Assembly: GCF_026914185.1 (NCBI RefSeq) | Contig: NC_070564.1 | Coordinates: forward strand, 4,402,001-4,466,000 | From: Puccinia triticina | Taxonomy: Eukaryota > Basidiomycota > Pucciniomycetes > Pucciniales > Pucciniaceae | Direction of reading: 5' to 3' | Length of the DNA stretch: 64,000 nt | In this document: one piece after another, positions 1 to 12,383 of the stretch | Layout of the letters: each line of letters begins with the position of its first letter | How positions within the stretch are numbered: the stretch's first letter is position 1 | The notes under the pieces: model-generated | The model's input: only the letters and a program-made list of their open reading frames with translations | Told to the model about the DNA's origin: nothing | Databases searched by the model: none | Made by a program: the position numbers and the translations under genes

Positions 1-640
1 AGAAGCGGGAACCCGCTACTTTCAGCGGTAGCGCAGCGGAACCATCGCTGCGCTACCGCTTTTTGACCTGGCCGCGTAGCGCTCCCCCGCTGCCAGCCAA
101 AAAAGCGCAGCGCAGCGCAAAGCGCAGCTGTTTTGGTGGCCGCTGCGCGGCACTGAAAGGAGCGGCCCCGTCCGCTGCGCTACCGCTTTTTGGGTCGGGG
201 AAAAAGCGGGCCCCCGCTATTTTCAGCGGTAGCGCAGCGGGACTGGCGCTGTGCTACCGCTTTTTGGGCTGACCGCCCAGCGGTTCCCCGCTGCGCTGCG
301 CTAAAAGACCGCTTTTTTGTAGCGCAGCGCAGCGTTTCAGCCTTGCTTGAAGCGCGCTGATAGTATTGCACTGCGGAATATGCAGTGCAGAGATAGCGTG
401 AATCACACCAATTGCAATCATGTAGCGTGTTAACTCACACTTGCGCTTTTACCGCACAGTTTTTTAGTGATAGCTCTGATTTTTATGCTGCACTTGCGCT
501 TTGGTGATCTGGGGGGAAATTTCAAGCACTAAATTTAGCACTAGCAAGAGCGGGGTGCGCTACTGCTAGCGCTATTTAGTATTTCCCTGTAGCGGTGTTG
601 TGCTGCACTGCGCTATATCCGTGCTTTTTCTTAGCGCTGC
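1..640. repeat. GC-rich iterated foldback motif cluster
   Basis: This stretch is dominated by the short words CCGCTGCGCTA and TAGCGCAGCGG, which are reverse complements, together with AAAAAGCGG and CCGCTTTTTG. They occur in both orientations, so the DNA could fold into many alternative hairpins. The same words recur at 2.53-2.74 kb and 6.96-7.44 kb. Open frames here are by-products of the composition. I see no gene. Confidence 0.7.
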
Positions 641-2745
641 GCAGTGCTTACACTGTTGCTGGAAGAGTGACCTGTGTAGGGTGATCCTGGGTTGTCTCTG
701 GTTGTGGTTCTGGTTGTCTGAAGTCTGTGGATCCTGACTTCATAAATTTTCACAGTTTGCTTACATAATTACATATGTAAAAGTGGTTGGCGCGCCTGGT
801 AGCACTTACATGTCACTGCTGTGCATGTCACCAGGGGAGAAAGTTTTGCACTCTGTAGAGAGTGCCAGACCGTAATCTTATCATTGAAATGGTCTGAAGT
901 CAGTTCAATGTCAATGGGTAACTTGTGTTCAACTGTTTTTGTGAACTCATCAACAACTATTGTAATGTATGAGATTATCATGATTTCAAGTGCTGAGGAT
1001 TCTCAACTCATCAGTAACCCTTCATTAATTGGTGTTCAAATTGAGTCTATCTTACTCATAAGGTTTGATTCCTGAACTTTCATGTTGTGATTTACCAGGA
1101 AATGCCAATGACTGATGTTCAGTTACCTCTCCATAAGCATTGAAGTTTTTCTGTAAACAGAGAGCATCTGTAATAAATATGTTCAGATGGTTATTTTTTG
1201 TGTGTAGAACAATATGGTGATTACTCATCCAAGTTGTTTTGTGATGAAGTGTATATACAGCTGCACTTAGGCTCCTGATATTATCTTCTCTTCCTTTTTC
1301 TTGGAGGGTTGGCTTCCTTCAACAATGTTACTGCAAAGTCCATGTGTAAAGCACTTCCCAGAAAGATTGCTTTCTGGGGCCGCTCACATGTGCAAGAATG
1401 TTTTTATTTATGCCAACAGATCATGATGCCTTGCAGAAACTCACTGTACACATGGCTTTACATGATTTCAAATGGCTTCCATGGACCTCCAAGCAAGTGT
1501 GACCTGCCTGCTCTGAGGCTGAGTGCACCGGGCTACTCCGGTGATGAGCCAACTGGACCTTAAAAAGTGAGAGGACTCCAATGGTCCAGCTCTCAAACTG
1601 TGATTCTCAAAGTTGTAGAAGTTACAATTTTTCCCCCCCAATGGCTGTAGCCATACCAAGTTGAATACATAAAAATTAGGCGTAAAAAATGGTGCTGCAA
1701 AAAGATAGAAGACTTGGAATTTTCCCCTCCCTCAAAGCAAGCTTTTTGGGAATTTCAGTGTAGTCTGAAGCACATGAACAATGCTACTGGGAATTAACAA
1801 CTCCTGCCAATGATTTTTCTGTACTGGGCTTTGAGGGGACTAACAAATAATCTGGAAGACCAGTCTGTACCAGCAATTGGGAGGAGTTGCTACAAACCTT
1901 GATAGCTGGTACAGGGGCTCATTGAGGGGATTTCTACCTCCAGATGATTGATACAAGTTGGTTTTTGAGGTTTTGTGACTACCTTCAATGGACATCAGCA
2001 CTGGTCATGAAGTACAGTATCAAATATTCCTGATGACCAGTCTGGGCTGGTTGTTTGGTAGACTTCCATCTCCTCTTGATGACCGGTACAACCGGTCTTT
2101 GAGGGGAGTAGTAACTCCTCTCAATGACTAGCCTGTACTGGTCATCAATAAGGATTGTAAATCCACATGATGACCAGCCCAGACTGGTCATTAAGTGGAG
2201 TTAAAACTCCCCTCAATGGCCACCTGTACCAGTCATTGAAGGGGTAATGTCTCATCTCAAAGACCTGGCTGTGTAATGGGGTGAAACTAGTAGGGTCTTT
2301 CTCAAGACGTGATCAACCACTCTGAGCAAAGCATAAAATTTCAAAGGTACAAAAACAAGTGCATCCAGAAATGCCACACCACTAGACCTTAATTTTGTTT
2401 CTTGCTTTTCTCATTCTTCTATATCATCTGACATCTCTGAAATGAAGCACAAGATTTTCTGTACTATTTTAATTTAGTGCTAAGCACTACTTGCACTCAT
2501 TTGGACCTTGAGAATTAAATAGTGGGACTTTACCGCTATTGTGGCGCTTCATTTAGTGCAAAGCGCGCTTCTTGCGCTAAAATGCAGCACCGCAGTGCTA
2601 AAAAAACAATTATTTAGTGCACTACCACTGTGTGGGGTTTCCACCCATGACCAGATAAGAGCAGCATTAGCAAGTCTTGTGCTAAAGAAAAGTGCAGCAC
2701 AGCGGCTCAAAATCCCGCTGCACTACAGGTAGTGCAGCTCTTACA
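641..2745. other. Gene-free repeat-derived DNA
   Basis: No convincing gene. Positions about 650-860 match, in reverse complement, the stretch at about 22.80-23.00 kb; both share the GGCGCGCCTGGTAGC block and a TTTTCACAGTTTGCTTA block. From 1861 to 2280 there are degenerate units built around GACCAG..CTGTACCAGTCATCAA, related to the minisatellite at 14.5-15.9 kb. At 2530-2740 the GCGCTAAA / GCAGCGC words of the first 600 bases return. Confidence 0.5.
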
Positions 2746-3262
2746 CCATTGCTCCCAGTATCACCACAGGATATTGACAGTACCCTATTTCACTGACCTT
2801 AAAGAGAAGCAGGGAGAGAGATGTCAAGAGAAGCAGAGTTCACTCTGAGATAAAAGCTGTTTATCTCAGAGTGAACTCTGCTTCTCTTGAAATCTCTCTC
2901 CCTGTTTCTCTCCACTTTGCAACCCCTCAAAGATAATCAAGGTTATCTCTTGTCAAACCTAGAGCAAGTCTAAAAACCAGAGCAGAATAGTCCTACTATT
3001 TCTGATTCCCACCACTGTTTCTTTGGTGTGAATGGAGGCTGTTGCACTCTTTGGCCTTGCACAGCTGGCAGCCAACTCCTCCAGGTTGAGAATAGCCCTG
3101 ATCATAAATCAAAGACTTTTAGTCCAGGCCTGATAATCATATCTTTATCTTCCTCTTTCTCTCTCTCTCTTTTCTGTTTGTAATTTCTTTATCCCAAGAA
3201 ATTCAAACAGATCCTACCCATTTTTTGTGTCCTGTTGTCACTATAGAGACTCAGTCTCACAA
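2746..3262 (+). repeat. Retroelement-like fragment, copy 1
   Basis: It shares blocks in the same order with 22995-23568: CTCCCAGTAT, then GGATATTGACAGTA, then a CT-rich tract, TTTCTTTATCCCAAGAAAT, and finally TGTCACTATAGAGACTCA at the right end. No coding frame survives. Whether this is an LTR or an untranslated leader is not decidable here. Confidence 0.5.
2803..2911. repeat. Near-perfect 109-bp hairpin
   Basis: The two arms are each about 52 bases and run from AGAGAAGCAGGGAGAGAG on the left to CTCTCTCCCTGTTTCTCT on the right. They are separated by about five bases centred near 2856, and I count only a couple of mismatches. It lies inside the retroelement-like fragment, and the related fragment at 23 kb lacks it. 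It could be a tiny foldback insertion. Confidence 0.75.
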
Positions 3263-6200
3263 CCTTCAAGTAGTGGGTGATCTTGGTTTTGATCCCCTCA
3301 ATTGGTGGGGGTGGTTGATAAAAAGCAGCTGCACAGTGCGAGAATACCGGACCAAACCCAGACCAGCAGCATCCGCCAAGGAAGCTTGCGGGGTTAAGCA
3401 GAAACCCAAACCGAGCTGCAAAGAAAGGTAATCCCCAATCCCTTTTCACAGTCCCATCCCCAACAGACCTAACCCAGACAAAATCTGAAAGGTATTGCTT
3501 GCCAATCATCAGCAGCTGCTTCCCCGTTCAAAGCCAAGACAAAGCCATCACCAGAGTTTAGGACCTTCTTTTTCCCCAAGATAAGATTACAGCAAAGGCT
3601 GACTGAATCTTGTTCTATCACAGAACACTTGCAGAACGACTTGGCAGAAAACCAAAAGACACACTCCTAGACAGGATCCCAAATGGTCTAACAACAAGTA
3701 AGTGATCCAATGTACTGTGATTCAATGAGGTCTTATTCAATTGCAAACACTCTAGAACCAGTAGTAGTAAATAACTAAGAAGAAAACAATGTTAATAATG
3801 AAGATTGAATCAATAGAAAATAATTGCATCTTGAGTTTTTACCTAGGTATTGAGTGTTGATATCTATTGATAGACTTATTTAGAATGGCAATAAACGTGA
3901 GAATAGCTAACTGAGAAAATGAAAAATCATTGAGTAAATTGAAATAACAAATCAGATTCAGAAGGTCCCAAGTACCTATCCCCTCCCCCTGAACAATAAT
4001 CCACTGAAGACTGTACATTCACAAAACAATGTCCAATAGACACTAGTTGACAGAGTTGTTTGATTTGAGATAAGCAACTTTTCTAGCTTGTATGATATTG
4101 TTGACTTTACCTTGGTCAATGTTGTTGTTGGTTTATGTGATGGTGTACTTGTTTGTTGAGCGTGACTTGATGGTTCCGAGTTTGTCTGCGGAAAGAAAGT
4201 ACTGAGCAAGATTCTAGAATTTGTGTTAAGCCCGCGACTGTAACATGTAACATGTGATGGACATTTCATTATCCAACATGTACCCAGACCATAAACAGAC
4301 AACAGAAAAGAACCACAGCTGACTTGAACAAACATTGTTTGTCAAGCAGATCAAAGCAGCACGACCAAGCTCTGCTGTAGGGATAAAACAAAGCTCATAA
4401 GTTGAAATTGTTGTACAACCCTTGCTCCATACCACACCCCTCAGCAAAACCGCACAGATTTTGCCCAGATATTTTCTCTTTACCTCTTCAAGATAGCCCA
4501 ATACCAACCCAAGCTTGCCTCAAGTTGCTTTCAGTTACAGATAGTGCAAACCTTGTTTTTCATTACTTTAATTCTAGATATTTTGTACTAGCTTCTGATT
4601 AGAAATGCATCTTTCAGTTTTCCTAATTCTTTCACAAAGAAGTTGGAGGGACCTGCTCGAGAGGCTCGGGCAATTTGGTCTGGGTTGCTAGTAGGCTCAG
4701 TCATCCAATCTGATACTTGAATTTGTGGGAAGAAGTGCGGAAGGTTGAAAGGATGACATCAACCAAGAGCAAATAGTGATTGCCAATGAAATTTGAATGG
4801 GCCTTCCAAAAGATAAACTTGAAAGTGGGGTTGAGTATCATTGCACACCTGGTTTAGTGAGTGCGTCACAAAGTTAGCCATCAATTTTGGCTATCATTTG
4901 GGCTTCAGGGTTGATGAGTTGTGTCAGCCGGGCTAATATAATAAGTTAGAGCCCGGCTAAATATTCTAGTATATAAAGTAGCGGCGCAAAGGGCCGCTAA
5001 AGATAAGGGAAATACATCCTTTTTCCAATGCTAGCGGCGCAGAGCGCCGCGCACACGGCTAGAAAGGGTATTCATTATTGAAAATTAATTTCGGCGCAGA
5101 GTGCTGCGCACAAAAAACTATGCAATAAATATCCCCTCAAACCCTAAACCAAGTTGAGGGGTGAATAGTGGAACTCCAGCCAAAAGGAAACAGCCGGAGA
5201 ACTGGTTATGAATTGGTTGAAACCTGCTCTCAAGCTAAGAGAACGGGTCGCAAGACATTCTCCAGTTCGATTGGACTAAGAGAACGTCAACAGAAAGACC
5301 GAGGTGAAACGGCCCGAGGAGTGTAGCAGTAAAGTGAACTACTGAGCCTCCCCTGGCCACAGATGAACAGTTGCAAAAGGACTGGAGAACTAATACCCTC
5401 CCTTGGATCGAGGAAGAGAGAACACCATCTCCAAAGATGTATGACAGGAGCAACCTGAGTAGTAGAATCCACAAAAGCTCCTGCCTATGCTCCACTCCTC
5501 CGGCCAAAGAGCCGAAAGAAGAATAACTAAAAATAGCTACAAACCTACAGGTTGTAGCTTGACTACATAAACAGGGGCCTTTGGGCGATTAAAGGCCCCT
5601 CAGATACATTTATAACCACCTCAAAGCCTCGCCAGTCTAGCCCTCGTCTAATTGACCTGTGCGCTGAGAATTTTCAGGCTAAAAGAAATTGATTTTAGTA
5701 AGGAAATACAAAAATGAATGATACAATAGAAATAATAAGAAAATGAACAATACCTAAAAGAAACAGGAACTAGGTTTTGATGAGAACAGGATAGACAAAA
5801 ACCACCACCAAACAAACACTAGGATTTAAGAGACTGTTGAGCAGCCGACCTAGACTAATGACCTTGACGAAGGAATCCCGCAAACTAGACTTGGTGAAGC
5901 GATGATGATTCTGCGGGTTTTGGAAGATGGTGTTGAGATAAGGAAAAGAGGAAATTGGTGGTAAACTGAGAGCTCCAGATGAATGGTCAACAGCTCTGGA
6001 AATGGAGTGTCGGCACTCCATGACGTCACTAGAGCTCGTCCAGACTAGCCGCGCGCGCCGTGCGTTAGGATACCGCGCTAGCGTCCCGAAAACCTCAACA
6101 TGCGCTAGCCTGACCTTGCATTGACCTTGGTTTTCTTGAATCGGTAGTCTTTTTTACCGCAGACCCTTGCTGAGAGTAAGTCTGTGTTTTTTTCCCTTTT

Positions 6201-6636
6201 CTATTTGGATTCTATCCCAAAAACTCTATCCTGGGTGCATTTTGGCATGCAACTACCCCCTTTGCACAGGGCCCCAGAAGTCACAGGTTACAAACACCTC
6301 TGCGCACGGGGTGCGCAGACCCTGTAAGAACTGCGGAGCACACTTAAACACCCCAGGCGCTCCTGGCCCCTCTGTTGACCCCTTTTTTGGGTTCATTAGA
6401 AATAACTTATACAAGTTATTTCATACTTTTGCCGCGCGCTCCACCGCACCGCTGCGCAGTCACTGGTGTAGCTAGAAGAGTATTACTCTTGGCATCACCG
6501 CGCCTGACAAGTTGGGCTTGATCATAATGGCCTCGCCTGGAAGAGTGGAGGTATATCATTGATTGATGTAAACCGGAAGGGCTGTTTTCAGGTAAAGTTA
6601 GCAATTTGGTACCCGCTGCAGGTACCTGGTACCAAC
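3263..6636. other. Gene-free stretch
   Basis: I see no gene with convincing exons, motifs or family resemblance. Several open frames of about 100 codons exist but lack any domain, signal peptide or consistent splicing. At 4978-5110 there is a small patch of GCGGCGCAAAG / GCGGCGCAGAG words. At 6030-6120 the sequence is GC-rich (GCGCGCGCCG). Nothing else stands out. Confidence 0.5.
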
Positions 6637-7545
6637 GGTGGGTAGTAATTGCTACAGTAACGCTTAACGTAACAATAACGTAACATTTTTTGGCCGTTAT
6701 TGTTATTGTTACCAGTAATGGCAGTGCAATATCAATATTGCACCAAGAGTTTTTTTTTCGCGACGGCCGTTACTATATCTGAGCGCGTAGCGACAGATAC
6801 CAGGCGAGATAACGAGGAATGAAAGGCCAAAATAGGGCCAATTTGGCCTTTTATTGCTCAATAACGTGTTATCCGCTGGATAACGCGTTACTTTACTGGT
6901 AACGGCCTCAAAAAAAGAGGCTTGTTACGTTACGCGTGATGCCGCTGTTCGCGCGTTACTGCTAACAACGTTGTAAACGCTGCGCTGCGCTAAAAAAAGC
7001 GGTCATTTAGCGCAGCGCAGCGGTCACATGGCTACGTGCCAGAGGCAAGTAGCGGAAGCTGTTGAAAAAACCGCTGCGCTACTCGCTACGCGCAGCGGTT
7101 GACCGCTACCCACCCAGGGCAATTAGCGATAGCGCAGCGGAAGTGGAAATCCGCTGCGCTATCCGCTAATTTAGCGGATAGCGGAATTTAACTGCATGTT
7201 AAACCTCTTTTAACATGATTTAGACCATTTTCTTTCTTCTTTTTCAAACCGCTGCGCTACTGGTGAAGCGCAGCGGTTCAGCGCTATGTGACCGCTTCTT
7301 TTAGCGCGCTAAAATTATCTTTTTTTTTTCAGGAAAACAAAAAGCGGTTAGCGCAGCGGTCTGGCCGCTGCGCGCAGCGTTTAGCGCAGCGGCACAAAAA
7401 ACTGCTGCGCTAACCGCTTCGCTGCGCTAAAAGCAGCGCAGCTGTAACAACGTTGCTGCTAATCATAACGGCGCAAAAATTAACGGCGGATAGTTACTTT
7501 ACAAAAATCCCGCAGATATTGTAAAGTAAAGTAACTACCCACCAT
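6637..7545. mobile_element. Foldback element with GGTGGGTAGT termini
   Basis: The left end reads GGTGGGTAGTAATTGC and the right end is the reverse complement of GGTGGGTAGTTACTTT. The interior is packed with inverted copies of TAACG/CGTTA words and of CCGCTGCGCTA / TAGCGCAGCGG. Both sides are bordered by GGTACC-rich DNA (CTGGTACC on the left, GCTGGTACC on the right). No coding capacity is seen, so it is probably a non-autonomous foldback element. Confidence 0.55.
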
Positions 7546-8931
7546 TGCTGGTACCTGCCACACCCACCAGGTGGTGTCATGTATGGGTGCGGTTCCCTGA
7601 ATTTTTGCAGCAGGCAGGTACATACCCAGGTACCTGCTGGCCACACCTGTTTAAGGACTCTGTTAGCCCTTCACTGAGAGTGAGCTGGAACGGGCACAAG
7701 GGACAAGTGGGAGAGCCTAACACGGGTCTAGGACCAAACACAGAGGGGATTTGATTGCTAGCTCAGAGAGAAGAGGGATCAGTTCTCTCCTGTGAGATGA
7801 AAGATGAGAAAGAGAAGAGAGAAGATTACCTAGCTCAGAGAGAAGAGGGATCAGTTCTCTGCTGAGCCAGGGATTAAAGGAAACTGGGCTACATACAACA
7901 TTGTGACAGGCTTGTGTCATCTGATGACACATTGTGAACCCAACAGAGGAGGGGGGTTTCAAAACCCGCCTCAATCTCCAATATGCTTGTGGATGGGCCC
8001 TTGGGTGGGTGTTAAGTCACTGTCCCTTGGGGGCCTCAGCCCCTGTTGTGCCAGTTTGGGCCCTCAGGAGAGTGTATGAGCACTCTTTATTGCCGGTACT
8101 TGCCATTGAGAGAGCTCTTACACTTTCCTGAGGGCCAGAACTGGCCAACAGGAGAGTCAGAACTCCCTTGATGGCCGGTACTGGCGATTTAGAGAGTCAA
8201 TGGACTCTCCCAAGGGCCGTTGCTGGCCAGCAGGAGAGTCAGCACTCTTGGGGTGAAGTATTTTCCTCTCCTGACAGGAGGGGGTACACCACCCAAGCAC
8301 CGCAGGTACAGGTGTCTGGCTTGGGCAAAACAAGGACCTGGTACCCATACCCGCCGCAGGTACCCGGTTCCCAATGTCCATCTTTATGTTCAGGGTTGGA
8401 TACATAAGTGGATCCACAAAACAACTCAGTTGCTTCACTGAAACAACATACAATATTCTGTCCACCAAGGGCTATGCTGGTATGTGTTCAGACAGGCTTG
8501 GAGGCACCTCTTATGCATACCTCAAAACAAATAATACATGTTTGAGATTGGAAACACATATTTTGGAATCAGAAAAGGCCTTATGCTGTAATTTTTTTGT
8601 TTTGGACCTGCTGCAGTGAGGCAGTGGTTAGGTATTCCAATTCCTTGATCACACAAAGCATACACCATGTCAAACTGTATAAATACTCAGGCTTGGTTCC
8701 AGCTCCAATAAAAACTATAGATCAGGAAGTACCTAAGATAACAGTCTCCCATAAACACAAACAGATAAATAGAGAAAATATAAGAAACACCTTGGTATTT
8801 ACTATTCTGTTCTCTTTTTATATGCTTCCCCATAACTGCAATTATTGAAAAAATCTTATATTGATAAGATCCAAAATTTACAAACTGCGTTTTTATAGCC
8901 ATAAAAATTACTTATCCCAAATTTACTCAAG
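7546..8931. other. Gene-free stretch with a 31-bp direct repeat pair
   Basis: CTAGCTCAGAGAGAAGAGGG and the bases after it occur at about 7758 and again at about 7831, spaced 73 bases apart. The same two-copy layout returns in diverged form at about 11036 and 11135. At 8040-8260 there are degenerate units containing GGCCGGTACTGGC, related to the minisatellite. I see no gene before 8932. Confidence 0.45.
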
Positions 8932-10772
8932 ATGCAGGTGATTGGTAAAACTAGTTGGAAAATGCAAATATCATTCATCCTAACATTCTTCATTTTTATT
9001 GGCATCAATCCTGCTATCTCAAGAATAGAATCTCATCTCATGTGTGAGAACAAGTCTTCTCAAAAAAAAAATTGTCTCACTTTCTAATGGAAATACAGGC
9101 AAGTCCTTATCATTGGAGCATTAAAGAAATAAATTCACCATATAATCTCTGACTTTTTTTTTATTCATCTGGTTTGTGTCATGTTCTTCATCTCAAGAGC
9201 CAGCAATATCTACACAAGAAGTGTTGAAAGAAGGTGGAGGTAGCTTAACTGTTTTATTAACTCTCTCATGCCATTTTAAAACCTAATGATTCTTCTTATG
9301 TAAGTATTTTGTGAAATTCTTGTATATATTCTTTTAGGCAATGACAGAGACTTTGTTTCAAAAACAACACATCTTCAAACAAAGCTTGTAGGTGTGAAGC
9401 GTGGCAGACAGGAAGAATTTGCTGCATCCTCTGTTGAACCAATCTCCTTACTGCAGGGTAAGAGTAAGTTTTCTATTCAGGAGATATTTATTGGTTCCAA
9501 ATTTTTGCATTGCTTATTGGGATGAAAGTATTTGTGATAGATTCAAATCCTGTGGACTCGTCTAAGAGAATCTTTCTCATGAATTTTCAGCAGCAAGATG
9601 TATTGAATGAAAAAAACAAAAGTATTTTCTTCTATACCTTCATGGTATATTCACTAAATAAGTCAAATCTTCTGAATCCCTTTTTTATGATTGCAGAAGT
9701 ATTGCAAGTCAAAAAGAATAAAGAAGAAATGATAATGAAGATAGAAAACATCACCAACCTTGGAGGAAAAATTTCAACTCAGAAATTCACATTTCTACAT
9801 AGTTTTTACAAGCACATGGAAGCCTTAAAGAAATTCACAGATCATCTGTATGGCCGAAAGATCCTGGAAATCCTAGCAAACCAAGAATTATTGCTGAAAG
9901 CAGATGAAGTTGTATTGCCTGGTAACCTTGTGGATGAAATATTCCTAAAGGTGATAGAAGGTATTTTTTCATCATTTGAGGAAGCTGTGGGAGGTTTTAG
10001 ATGGGACCCTTTAAACATTTACAATGAAATATCACTGATGTCCAGCTGGAGTGACCTGATGATTAATTTCTTTCAAAATTTGGATAAATTTCAATTGGTC
10101 TCTCTCATAAATCTTTCAGAATTCCAGAAAAAAGATCAAGGTCAATTTCTTTCAAGTTTAATTATTGCCAAATACCCTCTATATGATGTTTCAAGCACAT
10201 ATCTTAGCTTTGATCTCAGATCAATAATTGCAGAGGAATGTCATCGGAAGAGCAACCTTGGGCAGATTTTTGATGGTCAGCCATATTTACTTGGTAACTC
10301 ATCTTTCTAAACAAATTGAGTTATTTTTATTTTAATCAACATTACAGGAATTGATGAGAAGACTTGGAAAAAGGTAGAGTACCAATTAATCAAGGCTCAA
10401 TTGAAATATATAGATGGAAAATCTCTTTTTGAAAATTTCCATACAATGGAGGAGGAATTTCTCACAAAAGCATCCCCAGAAAGAGCCAGTCCATTGTCTG
10501 AAATGAAGAATCTCTTGGAAAATATAATTGAATATATTCCTGAAGTATTTGTTCAGGGGAAGAAGATGACAGAACAAGTGATTATACATTTAAAAGTGAT
10601 GTGTGACATGGAAAAGTTCATTCAGAGGTACTACCCAGAACTTTTCTCAAACAACTTCAAGCAATCAGTCAAATTTCAACAACTTCAGTCATTTGATTGT
10701 TTTATTGGGAGAATTGCAATACAGCTGAAAAATGAGAGCCAGAAGTGTGCAAAAAATATCAGAACACCATGA
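8932..10772 (+). CDS. Predicted secreted protein, candidate effector
   Basis: I do not recognise a family. The best model has five exons: 8932-9043, 9204-9239, 9338-9457, 9697-10293 and 10348-10772, in phase throughout, giving 429 residues. The start is chosen because the first about 30 residues form a textbook signal peptide: a Lys-containing n-region, then a hydrophobic core (FILTFFIFIGI) and small residues. A dibasic Lys-Arg near residue 70 could be a Kex2-type site. The remainder is helical-looking, rich in Lys, Glu, Phe and Leu, with few cysteines and no transmembrane segment. Introns 4 and 3 (54 and 239 bases) have strong signals; exons 1 and 2 are less certain, and the 36-base exon 2 is the weakest point. 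It stands alone in transposon-rich DNA, a setting typical of rust effector candidates. The effector role is inference only. Confidence 0.6.
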
Positions 10773-12135
10773 ATTTCATCATTTTTTTTTAAAAAAAAAA
10801 AACAATAACAATTGATAAAGCCAGTCTTAGACATGTAAAGATTATTCATTTATCTTGCAACTGGCTAGTGCCCATGTCCCACATTCAATTTTACCACATT
10901 TCAGATTGAATCTAAATATATTAATGTAAGAGCTTGCAGGGAGCTCTTCACTGGACCATTGGGAGGAGGCTTGGGAGGGACGGAGCACAAGGCTCTAGGC
11001 TTCTAGAATCAACAGTGGACTGTTATTGCACTCTAGCCTGCGGAGAGAGGGATGCGGTCTGGTTCTCTCTGTTAGTCCATGTACACGCTAGGAGGAATGA
11101 GTGAGAAAGAGGGATGACAAGAAGGGAACTCACCTAGCCAGCGGAGAGAGGGATGCAGTCCGGGTCTCTGCCGGACTAGGTGGGGCGAGGGGAAGGAGCT
11201 GAATAGTACCCTTGTCACGTGATAGGTCCCATGTAACCTAGTGAACCCTGCGGGACGCGCCGGGCTTCACAATTAAATCCACACTTTTGTGGAAATTGAG
11301 ATCAAGGGTTCCCCCTGCAATTCCCTCAAAAGAGCCCCAAAAATCAGCACCCTGCCCATCAAAGGAAATTCTGCACTTGCATCCAACCTTAGTATGTTTG
11401 AATTAATACCAAAAAAAAGTCCCCTTGGACTGGCCCCCCAATCTGTGAAGCAGGGATGAAAAGGAATTGGGTTCAACCGCCTTGTGCCTTTTGCAAATGC
11501 AAGGGCAATAGCAAAGCTCAAGGTGTGAAATGAGTAGAAGGATGGCCTTGGGTCCATTGCAATTTCAAAGTGAAGGAGGGGGGCTAAAGTTTGGTTGTTG
11601 AACCTGCACAAACACAACTGGGGATTGAAAGTAAGGGTGGGACCCGGGGTTTGGGACATCCCAAAGCACAGACCCCAGACTGATTGGGGCATGCCCCAAA
11701 CCCTGGGGATTGAACTAAAAAAAATCAACCCCTGAGACTGAGGGGAATCTAGTCCTCGCTGCTGGATCCTTGGACCATATATTTGAGGGGGAGGCCGGTG
11801 ATGGCAGATGGCAAGCATAGGGGTGGGCAAGCCATTGTTCTTGGCGGTCACAGAGATGAGCTTGGGGGGCAGCGAGCTCTGGGGGAAGGCCCGGCAGTTC
11901 TTGAGGCTGATGTACAACACCAAGTGTATGGATTGCCAACCCCGTGAGCTCCTTCCAGCTGTCCTTCCCCGCACCCAGGCGTCCGCTGATCAGCGCCGCT
12001 ACTACTACCCCTTGCAAATGCCCCGCAACACCCCCGTCAGCTTGATAGTAGGTCTTGATGAGCAGCCGGGAGGCCTTGTTGGAGGAGGTGTGGTGGGAGG
12101 GCGCGGAGTTGTAGAGGTAGTATATGTTGGTACAC
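10773..12135. other. Gene-free, repeat-derived stretch
   Basis: At 11036 and 11135 two copies of a GCGGAGAGAGGGATGC(A/G)GTC unit mirror the pair at 7758/7831. From about 11400 to 11750 the sequence resembles, in pieces, 16.55-16.75 kb (GGGTTTGGG, CCCAGGGCATG-type words). Long antisense frames here have no recognisable domain and are not called. Confidence 0.4.
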
Positions 12136-12240
12136 CTCACACCTGTGGATATAGCTCAACAGTAGAGCAACTCAGCATGCATTGGGGAGATGCGGGTTTG
12201 ATTCCCCCTGTCCGCACTATTCCTTTTACTTGCTCTACAG
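12136..12240 (+). repeat. tRNA-derived SINE-like copy
   Basis: An internal pol III-type box A (ATAGCTCAACAGTAGAGC) is followed about 35 bases later by a box B-like GGGTTTGATTCCCC. The flanks TGTGGAT and GTCCGCA can pair as an acceptor stem with two G-U pairs. The tail CTATTCCTTTTACTTGC follows. The body recurs at 13.80-13.89 kb. The anticodon arm is poor, so this is a decayed tRNA-like element, not a working tRNA gene. Confidence 0.6.
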
Positions 12241-12383
12241 GTTATGAGCCCAGCGCTATAGGCAGCTGCGTACCTGGGATGAGCCTCTGGGAGGATTAGT
12301 GGGCTCTGTCACCGGTCTAGGTGTACAGGGGGTGTGTAGAGGTAGTATATGTTGGTACACCTCACACCTGTGGATATAGCTCA

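Noticed and set aside
11273..12140. Minus-strand ORFs of 233 and 141 codons
   Set aside because: There is no domain, the composition is that of repeat DNA, the region resembles 16.5 kb in pieces, and no plausible splicing is visible.
12145..12216. Functional tRNA gene
   Set aside because: The acceptor stem and D-arm can pair, but the anticodon and T arms are mismatched and the unit recurs as a dispersed repeat; SINE-like is the better reading.
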